From: Cryobacterium ruanii | GTDB taxonomy: Bacteria > Actinomycetota > Actinomycetes > Actinomycetales > Microbacteriaceae | Assembly: GCF_004404055.1 (NCBI RefSeq) | Contig: NZ_SOHK01000014.1 | Span: forward strand, 1 to 64,000 | Direction: 5' to 3' | DNA: 64,000 nucleotides | The notes under the pieces: generated by a model | Seen by the model: only the letters and a program-made list of their open reading frames with translations | Told to the model about the DNA's origin: nothing | Databases searched by the model: none | In this document: piece after piece, positions 15,934 to 25,115 of the stretch | How positions within the stretch are numbered: the first letter of the stretch is position 1 | Layout: every line of letters starts with the position of its first letter | Translations under genes and position numbers: made by a program

Positions 15934-16898
15934 GCGGTCGCCGATCCAAACGGATGCGCCGGGTCGACCGCCGTCGTCAAGGCCGCATAGCTGTCGGGCC
16001 GGCGGGTGGTCAGGAACGGGAACAGGGTGAGCCACTCCTCACGCTGGGCCAGGTCGAGGTCGGCCACGAGCGCTACGGATTCGCCGCGCGGCGCCTGTAC
16101 GAGCACGCGCCCGAAGGGGTCGGAGATGAACGAGGAACCGTAGAAGGTGAGGTCGCCTTCGTCACCGTGCCGGTTGGGCACCACCATGAACAGCCCGCTG
16201 GTGATGCCGTTGGCCACGATGACCTGCTGCCAGATCGGCTGGGTGTCGAAGTTCGGAAACAGGGGTTCCGACCCGATTGCGGTCGGGTAGGCCAGAATTT
16301 CGGCCCCGCCGAGCCCATACAGCCGAGAGACCTCGGGAAACCACTCGTCCCAACAGGTCGGCAGACCCAGGCGAGCGCCGGCGACGGAGTACACCGGGTA
16401 GGCGTCCTCGGCGGGCCCCGGCCGAAAATAGGTGTCCTCGTAGTAGCCGGTGGTGACCGGAATATGGGTCTTGCGGGTGCGGCCGAGCAGCTCTCCGCTC
16501 GGCGACACCAGAATGGCTGTGTTGTAGCCGCGCGGGTCGAGCGGGTCGTCATCGTCGGCCGGCTTCTCGAACAGCGAGGCGTGCACGATGACGTTGTGCA
16601 GCCGGGCCTGGTCGACCGCGAAGGCGAAGGTGGGGCCGGTCGTGAGGTGCTCGGCATCCGCTTTGGAAATTCCGGTGGCCCGCACGTTGCCGGGGTACTT
16701 GCTGAGGGTCAGTTCGGGCAGAAAAATGATGCGGGCGCCGGCCTCGGCGGCCACACGGATGCCGTCGGCCAGCTCCGCCCGAAGGGTCGCTGCGTCGGCG
16801 TACCAACGATGCTGCACGAGGCCGACGCGTAGGGCCGCGCGGTCGGGCACGTGCAGCCGGGTGGGCGACGGGCTGGATGGGGCTTCGATCAGGCGCAT
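15930..16898 (-). CDS. aguB: N-carbamoylputrescine amidase (carbon-nitrogen hydrolase family)
   Basis: A 322-residue nitrilase-superfamily amidase that hydrolyses N-carbamoylputrescine to putrescine, CO2 and ammonia. The Glu-Lys-Cys triad is visible: FLPELTLSKY (Glu), RKTHIP (Lys) and LPTCWDEWFPE (Cys). The length and the WYADAATLRAEL region fit plant/bacterial AguB-type enzymes, with an N-terminal extension of about 15 residues. ATG 16898 has GGGAGAA upstream on the minus strand. Overlap by 4 nt with aguA places both in one transcript. Polyamine synthesis or agmatine use as a nitrogen source are both possible roles. Confidence 0.9.
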   Translation of the reverse strand: MRLIEAPSSPSPTRLHVPDRAALRVGLVQHRWYADAATLRAELADGIRVAAEAGARIIFLPELTLSKYPGNVRATGISKADAEHLTTGPTFAFAVDQARLHNVIVHASLFEKPADDDDPLDPRGYNTAILVSPSGELLGRTRKTHIPVTTGYYEDTYFRPGPAEDAYPVYSVAGARLGLPTCWDEWFPEVSRLYGLGGAEILAYPTAIGSEPLFPNFDTQPIWQQVIVANGITSGLFMVVPNRHGDEGDLTFYGSSFISDPFGRVLVQAPRGESVALVADLDLAQREEWLTLFPFLTTRRPDSYAALTTAVDPAHPFGSATA

Positions 16899-16953
16899 GC
16901 TGTTCTCCCGGTGTCTTGAGCGTTCAACTACCCGCTTCAAACTATAGAACCGG

Positions 16954-18396
16954 CTACTCCGCGGCGTGCGCCTCCAAGAATGCGTACACTTCGGAGTCGT
17001 CCACTCCCGGAAAGGTACCGGACGGCAGCGGCGACAGCACGTGCGCGTGCAGCCGCGCGCTCGGCCAGGCCCGGCCGGCCCAGCGCGCCGACGCCTCCGA
17101 ATTGGGGCGTCGGCAGCACGATTCGTGCGGACAACGCGACACCGTGCGCTGGGTGGTCTCCCTCCCGCGAAACCATTTCGCCTGCGCGAACGGAACGCCG
17201 ACGCTGATTGAGAACTCGCCGGCATCCGTTGAACCGGTCTGCGTCGCCGACCAGAACGTGCCGGCCGGAGTGTCGGTGTACTGGTAGTACTCCGTGGTGC
17301 GGTTGGTGTGGGTGAAGGCGCTGCGCGCGCTCCACTGCTTGCAAACATACTGGCCCTCGATCGACCCGGTGACGTCCACCGGAAACGGCAGGTCATCGTT
17401 CTCGTACCCCTTCTGCAGGGCGCCGTCGCCGTTCACCCGCAGAAAGTGCAGCGTCATGTCGAGGTGACTCGTCGCGAGGTTGGTCAGCCGCAAGGCGGCC
17501 GCCTCGTGGGTCACACCGAATGTGTCGCGAAAGTCCTCCACCGAAAGCTCTCGTTCCTGCTTGGCGTTGGACAGAAAGGCAACGGATGCTTCCCGCGGCA
17601 TCAAACAGGCCGCCGCGAAGTAGTTGATCTCGAGTCGCTGCCAGAGGAACTCGGCGTAGCTGCCGGGCCGTTCGTGCCCGAGCAGCCGGTGGCCCATCGC
17701 CTGCAAGGCCATCGACCGCAGGCCGTGTCCGCCGGGGATCGAGGCTGGCGGCAGGTAGATGCGCCCGTTGGCGAGGTCGGTGACCGACCGAGTGGAGTTC
17801 GGCAGGTCGTTCACATAGATGAGGCTGAAACCCAGCTGATCAGCCATGACGCTGACCTCTCGGTGGGTGAGCGCGCCCGATACGTGCCCGCTCGCCCGCA
17901 CCCGCTCCTCCACGAGCTCCTCGATCTCGGGCACGTAGTTGTCCTGCTCGCGCATGCGCTCACGCAATTCGGTATTGGCGCGACGGGCCTCCTCCGGGGT
18001 CGCGATGGCCTCGCTGGCCCGGCGCGACAGTTCGCGGTGCAGGCCGAGCAGCGATTCTAGGGCGGGCAGCGGCATCCCCTTGGTCACCTTCACCACGGGC
18101 AGGCCGAGTGCGCCGTAGAGCGGATTCTTCTGGGCACGATCGAGTTCGATCTCGAGCGCTGCCCGATTGTTCGGCGCTTCCCGGCGCAGCAGCTCGGCAA
18201 GGTCGACCGACAGCGCGCCCGCGAGGTCCTGCAGGGTCGAGAGCTTCGGCTCGCGGCGGCCGTTCTCGATCAGCGACAGCTGACTGCCGGCCAGGCTGAC
18301 GCGTTCACCCAGCTGATCGAGGGTCAGGCCGCGCTCGCCGCGAAAATGGCGGATGCGATGGCCAAGGGTGATCAGATCGGAAGCTTGAGGCGACAT
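16954..18396 (-). CDS. RamB-type XRE/ImmA-IrrE/ScfR transcriptional regulator
   Basis: A 480-residue regulator with an N-terminal XRE helix-turn-helix (about 10-65: LGHRIRHFRGERGLTLDQLG, then SQLSLIENGRREP), a long helical linker (130-175), a degenerate ImmA/IrrE region (about 185-300: INYFAAACLMPREASVAFL) and a C-terminal ScfR/DUF2083 region with several cysteines (VCKQWSARS, then RCPHESCCR). This is the RamB/ScfR layout; RamB of corynebacteria controls acetate, glyoxylate and gluconeogenic genes. Divergence from PEP carboxykinase (start-to-start 177 nt) suggests it regulates pckG. The start is leaderless-like (TATTGT-N6-ATG). Confidence 0.88.
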   Translation of the reverse strand: MSPQASDLITLGHRIRHFRGERGLTLDQLGERVSLAGSQLSLIENGRREPKLSTLQDLAGALSVDLAELLRREAPNNRAALEIELDRAQKNPLYGALGLPVVKVTKGMPLPALESLLGLHRELSRRASEAIATPEEARRANTELRERMREQDNYVPEIEELVEERVRASGHVSGALTHREVSVMADQLGFSLIYVNDLPNSTRSVTDLANGRIYLPPASIPGGHGLRSMALQAMGHRLLGHERPGSYAEFLWQRLEINYFAAACLMPREASVAFLSNAKQERELSVEDFRDTFGVTHEAAALRLTNLATSHLDMTLHFLRVNGDGALQKGYENDDLPFPVDVTGSIEGQYVCKQWSARSAFTHTNRTTEYYQYTDTPAGTFWSATQTGSTDAGEFSISVGVPFAQAKWFRGRETTQRTVSRCPHESCCRRPNSEASARWAGRAWPSARLHAHVLSPLPSGTFPGVDDSEVYAFLEAHAAE

Positions 18397-18408
18397 TCCT
18401 TAACAATA
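18397..18408 (-). promoter_or_regulatory. Leaderless promoter -10 (TATTGT-N6-ATG) for the RamB-like regulator
   Basis: On the minus strand TATTGT, 6 nt (TAAGGA) and ATG 18396. The AAGGA could also act as a very close ribosome-binding site, so leaderless use is less certain here. The A/T-rich stretch 18397-18440 holds AAGAA/TTCTT inverted arms that could be an operator. Confidence 0.4.
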
Positions 18409-18573
18409 TCTAAAGAACGTGAATTCTTAACTCGCAATAACAAGGTTTCTCCACATCGGAGGGGAGCATCCTTGAAATGTGGTCAAAATTAAGGCTACAC
18501 ACGATGTCATCCCGCAATGCAGCCCGACATTCCATAGATTTGCACCTATCCCAACACCAGGAAAGGCCAGAAT

Positions 18574-20424
18574 ATGACCCTCACCAACTCTTCCCTCCAG
18601 GCCAACGGGGATGCCTACCCGACGCGTACGGGCAGCATCGATCCCGACCTGCAGGCCTGGGTCGATGAGATCGCCCGTCTGACCGAACCCGACGCGATCG
18701 TCTGGTGCGATGGCTCCAAGCGCGAGGCCAATGAGCTTTCCAAATTGCTCATCGCCTCCGGCCAGCTCATCCGCCTCAACCCGGAATGGCGCCCCAACAG
18801 CTTCCTCGCCCGCACCGACCCGAAAGACGTCGCCCGCGTTGAGAACCGCACCTTCATCTGCTCCAACAATGAAGCGGATGCCGGCCCCACTAACAACTGG
18901 GCCGAACCGTCTGCCATGCGCGCCGAACTGCGCGGTGTCTTCGCCGCCAGCATGCGCGGCCGCACCATGTACATCGTGCCGTTCTCGATGGGCCCGCTCG
19001 GCGGTCCCATCTCGCAGCTTGGCGTCGAAATCACCGACTCCCCCTACGTCGTGCTCAACATGGGCATCATGACGCGTATGGGCGAGACCGTGTTGGCCAT
19101 GATCGAAAACGGCGACCCGTGGGTGCGCACCGTGCACAGTGTTGGTTACCCGCTCGTAGACCAGTCCGGCATCACCCGCCCCGAGGTGGAGTGGCCCTGC
19201 AACGACGACAAGTACATCGTGCAGTTTCCAGACACCCGCGAGGTCTGGTCCTACGGCTCCGGCTACGGCGGAAACGCCCTGCTCTCGAAGAAGTCCTTCG
19301 CCCTGCGCATCGCCTCGGTCATGGGCCGCGACGAAGGCTGGCTGGCCGAGCACATGCTGCTCATCAAGCTGATCTCGCCGGAAGGCGGCGTGTTTCACCT
19401 GGCCGCCGCGTTCCCGTCGGCCTGCGGCAAGACGAACCTGTCGATGCTGCGCCCGACCATCCCCGGCTGGAAGGTCGAGACAATCGGCGACGACATCGCC
19501 TGGCTGCGCCAAGGCGAAGACGGTCGACTCTGGGCGATCAACCCCGAGGCCGGCTTCTTCGGAGTCGCCCCCGGAACCGGTGAAACCACCAACCCGACCG
19601 CTGTCTCCACCATGTGGGGCAACACCATCTTCACCAACGTCGCCCTGCGGGACGACGGAGACGTCTGGTGGGAAGGCCTCACCGATAAGGCTCCCGACCA
19701 CCTGATCGACTGGCAGGGCAAGGACTGGACGCCCGACTCCGGCCGCACCGCCGCCCACCCGAACTCCCGCTTCACCGTTGCGGCCGCCCAGTGCCCGTCG
19801 ATCGCCGACGACTGGGAAGCCGCCGGTGGCGTGCCGATCGACGCCATCGTGTTCGGTGGCCGTCGCGCGACCAACGTTCCGCTGGTGGCGCAAGCTCGCA
19901 GCTGGAAGCACGGCGTATTCATGGGCGCCACGATCTCGTCCGAGAAGACCGCTGCCGCTGACGGCATCGTCGGCGAGCTACGTCGCGACCCGTTCGCGAT
20001 GCTCCCGTTCTGCGGTTACAACATGGCCGACTACTGGGGCCACTGGCTCAAGGTCGGCAAGGAACTCGGCACCAATGCCCCGGCGATCTTCCAGGTGAAC
20101 TGGTTTCGTAAGGGTCCCGATGGCGGCTTCATCTGGCCCGGTTTCGGCGAGAACTCCCGGGTTCTCGAGTGGATGATCCGTCGCATCGAGGGCACGGCCG
20201 ATGCCGTCGATACCCCGATCGGCCTGCTCCCGGCCGAGAACGGCCTGAACCTCGATGGTCTCGACCTGTCGAAGGAGGCCGTGGATCAGCTGTTCGCGAT
20301 CGACCAGACCAGCTGGCTGGCCGAGTGCGACCTGACCGAGGAATACTTCGATAATTTCGGCGACAAGGTGCCGCCGGCACTGCGTGCCGAGCTTGCAAGT
20401 GTGCGCTACCACCTCAAGGTCTAG
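18574..20424 (+). CDS. pckG: Phosphoenolpyruvate carboxykinase (GTP)
   Basis: A 616-residue GTP-dependent enzyme converting oxaloacetate to phosphoenolpyruvate, the entry step of gluconeogenesis. The P-loop with the hyper-reactive cysteine, [13 protein letters not shown], is at residues 280-292; GDDIAWLR (metal/nucleotide) and [12 protein letters not shown] follow. The length matches actinobacterial and animal GTP-PEPCKs (about 610-620) rather than the ATP type (about 530). ATG 18574 is preceded by AGGAAAGG. The gene is monocistronic and divergent from a RamB-like regulator, consistent with carbon-source control. Confidence 0.97.
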   Translation: MTLTNSSLQANGDAYPTRTGSIDPDLQAWVDEIARLTEPDAIVWCDGSKREANELSKLLIASGQLIRLNPEWRPNSFLARTDPKDVARVENRTFICSNNEADAGPTNNWAEPSAMRAELRGVFAASMRGRTMYIVPFSMGPLGGPISQLGVEITDSPYVVLNMGIMTRMGETVLAMIENGDPWVRTVHSVGYPLVDQSGITRPEVEWPCNDDKYIVQFPDTREVWSYGSGYGGNALLSKKSFALRIASVMGRDEGWLAEHMLLIKLISPEGGVFHLAAAFPSACGKTNLSMLRPTIPGWKVETIGDDIAWLRQGEDGRLWAINPEAGFFGVAPGTGETTNPTAVSTMWGNTIFTNVALRDDGDVWWEGLTDKAPDHLIDWQGKDWTPDSGRTAAHPNSRFTVAAAQCPSIADDWEAAGGVPIDAIVFGGRRATNVPLVAQARSWKHGVFMGATISSEKTAAADGIVGELRRDPFAMLPFCGYNMADYWGHWLKVGKELGTNAPAIFQVNWFRKGPDGGFIWPGFGENSRVLEWMIRRIEGTADAVDTPIGLLPAENGLNLDGLDLSKEAVDQLFAIDQTSWLAECDLTEEYFDNFGDKVPPALRAELASVRYHLKV

Positions 20425-20444
20425 TCTCCGCAGTGCAAAAGACC

Positions 20445-20466
20445 CCGTCACAACCAATGACGGAGT
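20445..20466 (+). terminator. Putative terminator after pckG
   Basis: CCGTCA (20445-20450) pairs with TGACGG (20458-20463) around a 7-nt loop, with partial extension to AC/GT and then TTT. It lies 20 nt after the pckG stop and before the ROK gene's promoter. The stem is short, so this is tentative. Confidence 0.45.
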
Positions 20467-20491
20467 TTCGTGTGTCGGTCTCGCGCAGCCG

Positions 20492-20503
20492 TAGGATGCC
20501 ATA
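20492..20503 (+). promoter_or_regulatory. Leaderless promoter -10 (TAGGAT-N6-ATG) for the ROK regulator
   Basis: TAGGAT at 20492-20497, then GCCATA and ATG 20504; no ribosome-binding site is seen. Confidence 0.6.
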
Positions 20504-21808
20504 ATGCAACACGACAGCGCTGCGCAGGTGCGCCGCGGCACGAACCTGCCGAGGATGGGCGATTTCAACCGTGCCGTCATGCTGGACTGCATCCGCCGCT
20601 CCGAGGGTGGGCTCAGCCGGGGTGCGCTCGGCCGGCTCACCGGGCTCTCGGCGCAAACCGTCTCCAACATTTGCCGCAAACTGCTCGACCAGGGAGTGGT
20701 GCGAGAAGCCGAGAAAGAGATCACTGGCCCCGGCAAGCCGCGCACGATTCTGCGACTGAATCCCGGCGCGGTACTGGCCGTCGGCGTGCACCTGGACCCC
20801 GCCGTGATTACCTTCGTCATCATCGACCTCGCTGGCGGCGTGGTGGCGCACTCCCGCCGATACACCCCGGACGCCGCCGATCCGGCCCGGACCATAGCCG
20901 AAATGTCACAAGAAATTGAACGGCTGATCCGCGACTCAGGCGTCGACCGCACGAGAATTACCGGGCTCGGTGTCGCCAGCCCGGGGCCGATCGACCCCGT
21001 GCACGGCACCGTGATCGACCCGCCAAACCTCAGCGGTTGGCACCGCGTTCCATTGCGGTCTGCTCTTGCCGAAAAGACCGGGCTCCACACAATTGTTGAC
21101 AAGGACGTCACGGCCGTTGCGGTCGCTGAACACTGGTTTGGTGGCGCCAGCGGTGCCGGCAGTTTTGTCTTCTTCTATCTCGGCACTGGGCTGGGGGCTG
21201 GGCTTGTGCTCGATGGCGAAATCGTGCGCGGTCGTTCACACAATGCCGGCGAGATCGGGCACATCGTGACCGACCCCAACGGCGCCCTGTGCGCCTGCGG
21301 GCTCCGTGGCTGTCTCGCTGTTACCTGCACTCCCGCGAGCCTCGTGGCAGAAGCCGAGGCGCTCGGCCTCAAACTGACGGGCCCCGCGGCGTCGGATGTA
21401 CCCACGTCGTCGGTCAATGCCGCCCACGACATCGACGTGAAATTCAGTGCATTGTGCCAATTGTCCGATTCCGGTGACCCCGCCGCTGAGGAGGTCCTCG
21501 AACGGTCGGCGGTCCGGGTCGCCAACGCCGTCTCGATGATCACCAACCTTCTTGACGTCGATCGAGTCGTATTTGGTGGCCCGTACTGGTCCCGGCTCCG
21601 GGAACGCTACCTCCGGCGCATCCCACCATTGCTCGACGGTCTCACGGCGGCCCGCAGCATTCATCGCGTTGGCGTGGTTGGTACGGGCGTGGGTGAAGAT
21701 GTGGGCGCCATCGGTGCAGCCTGCCTCGTGCTGGACCACACGCTCGCTCCACGGGCAGCTTCGCTTCTCCTCGCTCCGCGCGCAGCTTCGCTTCTGCTCG
21801 CTGAGTAA
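20504..21808 (+). CDS. ROK-family transcriptional regulator (NagC/Mlc type)
   Basis: A 434-residue protein with an N-terminal winged helix (about 18-75: FNRAVMLDCIRRSEGGLSRG, then LTGLSAQTVSNICRKLLDQG) and a ROK sugar-binding domain. The zinc motif is Cys-x-Cys-G-x2-G-Cys (LCACGLRGCLAV) and the sugar-binding ExGH is AGEIGHI. It lies immediately upstream of, and parallel to, an ABC sugar importer and an alpha-mannosidase, so it is probably their local repressor; a palindrome at 21839-21856 is a candidate site. Oddity: the C-terminus contains a 27-bp tandem duplication (21743-21769, 21770-21796) encoding LAPRAASLL twice. Confidence 0.9.
   Translation: MQHDSAAQVRRGTNLPRMGDFNRAVMLDCIRRSEGGLSRGALGRLTGLSAQTVSNICRKLLDQGVVREAEKEITGPGKPRTILRLNPGAVLAVGVHLDPAVITFVIIDLAGGVVAHSRRYTPDAADPARTIAEMSQEIERLIRDSGVDRTRITGLGVASPGPIDPVHGTVIDPPNLSGWHRVPLRSALAEKTGLHTIVDKDVTAVAVAEHWFGGASGAGSFVFFYLGTGLGAGLVLDGEIVRGRSHNAGEIGHIVTDPNGALCACGLRGCLAVTCTPASLVAEAEALGLKLTGPAASDVPTSSVNAAHDIDVKFSALCQLSDSGDPAAEEVLERSAVRVANAVSMITNLLDVDRVVFGGPYWSRLRERYLRRIPPLLDGLTAARSIHRVGVVGTGVGEDVGAIGAACLVLDHTLAPRAASLLLAPRAASLLLAE
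21743..21796 (+). repeat. 27-bp tandem duplication at the 3' end of the ROK gene
   Basis: Two adjacent 27-bp units (21743-21769 and 21770-21796), differing at a few bases, encode LAPRAASLL in each copy and lengthen the ROK protein by nine residues. The reading frame is kept and the stop follows three codons later. Confidence 0.85.
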
Positions 21809-21838
21809 CGGCTAGGTAAATGTCTCTGCAAAGGCTTG

Positions 21839-21856
21839 TCGAATATATCCATTCGA
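21839..21856 (+). promoter_or_regulatory. Candidate operator upstream of the mannoside ABC importer
   Basis: TCGAAT (21839-21844) and ATTCGA (21851-21856) form a perfect 6-bp inverted repeat around ATATCC, in an A/T-rich patch 75 nt upstream of the lipoprotein start. Its position suits binding by the ROK regulator encoded just upstream; that link is inference. Confidence 0.5.
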
Positions 21857-21930
21857 TTTATTATTACCACGTATAAGGCCACATGGCTGGCAGCTGCCCG
21901 TGGGGGGCATCTTCGGAGCAAAGGAGTACC

Positions 21931-23286
21931 ATGCGTAGCAACGTACGTCTCGCAGTGTCCGTGTTGGCAGTGACCTCGATGGTCGCGCTGGTCGGCTGCT
22001 CGACAGCCGCAGATGGCGACGGTGGCACGCAGACCCTGAAGATCGTGTACCAGGAGACCGATTCCTTCACCGCACTCGACACCCTCTTCACGAAGATCAA
22101 ACCGGAATTCGAGGCATCTCATGACGGTGTCACCGTGGAGTTGCAGCCGATCCAGGCGAATGATGACGACTACTCCACGAAGCTCGCGCTGTCGCAGCAG
22201 TCGGGCGAGACAGCACCGGACGTCTTCTATGAAGACACCTTCCGTCTGCGCTCCGACATCGACGCTGGCTATCTGCTCAACCTAGATGAGCACGTCGCCG
22301 GCTGGGACGACTGGTCGCAGTTCAACGAAGGAGCCAGGGCTGCGGGTATGGGTGATGACGGCAGCATCTACGCGGTTCCCCTCGGAACCGATACTCGCGC
22401 CATCTGGTATAGCAAGCCGGTGTTCCAAGCCGCAGGGATAGCCGTCCCGTGGCAGCCGGAGACCTGGGACGATATCCTCCAAGCCGCGCGTGCCATCCAG
22501 GACAGTCAGGCGGGCGTCGTGCCATTCAACATGTACGCGGGCAAAGGCACCGGCGAGGGCACCGTCATGCAGAGCTTCTACGAGCTGTTGTACGGGACTG
22601 GCGACCAGCTCTACAACGAAGACGAGCAGAAATGGGTTGTCGGCTCCGAGGGATTCAAGGATTCGCTCGGATTCCTCAAGACGCTCTACGACGAAAAACT
22701 TGCCGTGACTCCCGCCGAGGCACTTGACGCCAATGTCTGGAAGAAGGTCTTCGGCGAACTCTTTCCGCAGGGCAAACTCGGCGGTACGGTCGAGGGCTCG
22801 TATACCCCGTCATTCTGGCAGGAGGGCGGCTCCTACGCCTGGCCCGAATACGTCGACGACATGGGCGTCGCAGCCTTTCCCACCCAGAACGGGGACGCCC
22901 CGCAGGGCGTGAGTATGTCGGGCGGCTGGACTCTTGCCGTCGGAGCCAAGACTGAGAACGCCGACCTCGCATTCGAATTTCTCACTCTCGCGCTCAATCG
23001 GGAGAACGCACTCTGGTACGACATCAACAACTCGCAGATCGCGGTGCGAGCGGATGTTGCGAGCGAACCCAGCTACCTCGAGGCTAATCCGTTCGTGGCA
23101 GCGGTCACGGATCTCGTCTCGGTGACGCACTTCCGGCCGGCGACATCGGATTACCCGAAGATCTCCGCTGAGGTGCAGGCCGCAACGGAAGCGGTCATCA
23201 CGGGGCAGCTCAGCGTTGACGACGCGGCGGCCGCCTATGACGCGGCCGTGGAAGGTATCGTCGGTTCAGACAAGGTCACCGACTAA
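21931..23286 (+). CDS. Sugar ABC transporter substrate-binding lipoprotein (family 1)
   Basis: A 451-residue extracellular solute-binding protein. A lipoprotein signal (MRSNVRLAVSVLAVTSMVAL-VGC) puts the lipidated Cys at about residue 25. The mature part has the family-1 fold with motifs such as PDVFYEDTFRLRSDIDAGYL, GWDDWSQFNEGA, YAVPLGTDTRAIWYSKPVF and MSGGWTLAVGAKT. ATG 21931 is preceded by AAGGAG at 21921-21926. With the two permeases and the GH38 enzyme downstream, its ligand is probably a mannoside or mannose-containing glycan fragment. No ATPase is encoded here, so a shared MsiK-type ATPase elsewhere is likely. Confidence 0.92.
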   Translation: MRSNVRLAVSVLAVTSMVALVGCSTAADGDGGTQTLKIVYQETDSFTALDTLFTKIKPEFEASHDGVTVELQPIQANDDDYSTKLALSQQSGETAPDVFYEDTFRLRSDIDAGYLLNLDEHVAGWDDWSQFNEGARAAGMGDDGSIYAVPLGTDTRAIWYSKPVFQAAGIAVPWQPETWDDILQAARAIQDSQAGVVPFNMYAGKGTGEGTVMQSFYELLYGTGDQLYNEDEQKWVVGSEGFKDSLGFLKTLYDEKLAVTPAEALDANVWKKVFGELFPQGKLGGTVEGSYTPSFWQEGGSYAWPEYVDDMGVAAFPTQNGDAPQGVSMSGGWTLAVGAKTENADLAFEFLTLALNRENALWYDINNSQIAVRADVASEPSYLEANPFVAAVTDLVSVTHFRPATSDYPKISAEVQAATEAVITGQLSVDDAAAAYDAAVEGIVGSDKVTD

Positions 23287-23288
23287 AG

Positions 23289-24224
23289 ATGACCGCGGAG
23301 CTGATCGTACCTGCCCCGGCGGGTTCGGCGCCCGCCGGGCGGGCCGGTCGGCGGCACAAGCCTGCGACGCCTTGGCGGCTGCTACCGGTCGTGCCGGCAA
23401 TCGTGTTGTTGCTGATTTTCCTCGCCGGACCAGTCGTCTGGTCGTTCTACGGTTCCTTCACCAACGCGTCGCTCACCGGTGTGAACGCACAAAATCCGGC
23501 TTGGATCGGGTTCGACAACTATCTGCGGCTGTTCTCCGATCCGGTCTTCCCGCTCTCGCTCGGACTCACCGTGGTGTTCGTGTTGGCGTCGGCGATCATC
23601 GGACAGAACTTCCTCGGCCTCGGCATCGCCCTGCTCATGAACCGTGCCCATCGCTTTGTGGCTGGCGTGGTCGGCACCTGCGTCGTTGCGGCCTGGGTTC
23701 TGCCCGAGATCGTGGCGGCTTTCGTGGCCTACGCCTACTTCAGCCAGGACGGCACGCTCAACCAACTGCTCAACGCGCTCGGTATGACCGGCCCGAACTG
23801 GCTCTACAGCTTTCCGATGCTCGCCATCGTGCTCGCCAACGTCTGGCGGGGCACCGCGTTCTCCATGATGGTTTACCGGGCAGCACTCAACGATGTGCCG
23901 ATCGAGATCACCGAGGCGGCAATGATCGATGGTGCCGGTGGTGCCAAACGCCTGTTCCTGATCACCATCCCGATGATCAGATCGAGCATCACCACCAACC
24001 TCATGTTGATCACCTTGCAAACGTTGTCGGTGTTCACCCTGGTCTGGGTGATGACCGCTGGCGGTCCCGGCAACCAGAGCACGATCCTGCCGGTGATGGC
24101 TTTTCAAGAGGCCTTCCGGTTCAGCGACATCGGCTACGGCACGGCGATCGCGACCGTGATGCTTCTCATCGGCGCAGTCTTCTCCATCGTCTACATTCGC
24201 GCGCTGCGCCCGAGTAAGGGATGA
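23289..24224 (+). CDS. Sugar ABC transporter permease (MalF-like)
   Basis: A 311-residue inner-membrane permease with six predicted helices. The first follows a cytoplasmic N-terminus (LLPVVPAIVLLLIFLAGPVV), and the cytoplasmic EAA loop reads EITEAAMIDGAGGAKRLFLI, the conserved ATPase-docking motif (EAA-x3-G). ATG 23289 lies 2 nt after the lipoprotein stop, and the 3' end overlaps the second permease by 4 nt. Confidence 0.92.
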   Translation: MTAELIVPAPAGSAPAGRAGRRHKPATPWRLLPVVPAIVLLLIFLAGPVVWSFYGSFTNASLTGVNAQNPAWIGFDNYLRLFSDPVFPLSLGLTVVFVLASAIIGQNFLGLGIALLMNRAHRFVAGVVGTCVVAAWVLPEIVAAFVAYAYFSQDGTLNQLLNALGMTGPNWLYSFPMLAIVLANVWRGTAFSMMVYRAALNDVPIEITEAAMIDGAGGAKRLFLITIPMIRSSITTNLMLITLQTLSVFTLVWVMTAGGPGNQSTILPVMAFQEAFRFSDIGYGTAIATVMLLIGAVFSIVYIRALRPSKG

Positions 24225-25108
24225 GGGTGACTATTCTCCCGGCGGTGACCCCGGTTTCGACGCGATTAGCAGCATCCGTCGCCTCCCCGAACAAAGCGGT
24301 GAGTGCGCTCCTCGCCAATGGAATCCTCGTGCTCATCGCGCTGTGTTTTCTGCTGCCGCTAGCCTGGCTGGTGCTGGCCTCGATTGATGAGCGGGCGAGC
24401 TATCAGACGCAGCTTCCGACGGCGCTCTCGCTGGAAAATTTTCGGGCAGTGCTTACCCCCGACCTGACCTTTCGGCCGCTCTGGAACAGTTTCTTGCTGT
24501 CGGCGGGCGCGTCGGTCGTCACCGTGGTGACGTCCATTCTCGCCGCATATCCGCTCTCCCGATATTCGACCCGCTTCAACAAGCCCTTCATGTATTCCAT
24601 TCTGTTCGGGACCTGCCTACCGATCACGGCGATCATGGTTCCCGTCTACAGCCTGTTCGTGCGGTTGCAGCTGATCGATTCGATGGGTGCCACAATTTTA
24701 TTCATGGCGGCAACCTCACTGCCGATGGCCATCTGGATGACCAAGAATTTCATGGATTCGGTACCGATCGGCCTTGAAGAAGCCGCATGGGTCGATGGGG
24801 CGAGCGCCATGACAGCGTTGCGTCGCATCGTCGTGCCGCTGATGCGACCGGGCCTCGGGGTGGTCTTCATTTTCGTGTTCATCCAGGCCTGGGGAAACTT
24901 CTTTGTGCCCTTCATCCTGTTGCTGTCGCCGAGTAAACAGCCGGCTGCGGTGAGCATTTACAGCTTCTTCGGACAGTTCGGGGCGATTGCCTACGGCCAA
25001 CTCGCGGCGTTCTCGATGCTTTATTCTGTTCCGGTAATACTTCTCTACGCACTCGTTTCGCGCGGCATGGGAGCCTCCTTCTCCATGTCGGGCGCGATCA
25101 AAGGTTAG
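24221..25108 (+). CDS. Sugar ABC transporter permease (MalG-like)
   Basis: A 295-residue partner permease with six helices. The EAA loop is GLEEAAWVDGASAMTALRRI. The start overlaps the previous gene (ATGA). The C-terminus, LVSRGMGASFSMSGAIKG, is the common end of MalG-type subunits in actinobacteria. It would pair with the MalF-like protein to form the channel, with the ATPase supplied from outside this locus. Confidence 0.92.
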   Translation: MRVTILPAVTPVSTRLAASVASPNKAVSALLANGILVLIALCFLLPLAWLVLASIDERASYQTQLPTALSLENFRAVLTPDLTFRPLWNSFLLSAGASVVTVVTSILAAYPLSRYSTRFNKPFMYSILFGTCLPITAIMVPVYSLFVRLQLIDSMGATILFMAATSLPMAIWMTKNFMDSVPIGLEEAAWVDGASAMTALRRIVVPLMRPGLGVVFIFVFIQAWGNFFVPFILLLSPSKQPAAVSIYSFFGQFGAIAYGQLAAFSMLYSVPVILLYALVSRGMGASFSMSGAIKG

Positions 25109-25115
25109 GGCCAGC

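Noticed and set aside
18397..18573. Corynebacterial-type RamB box in the pckG divergent region
   Set aside because: No TTTGCAAA-like sequence is present; only A/T-rich AAGAA/TTCTT arms were found.
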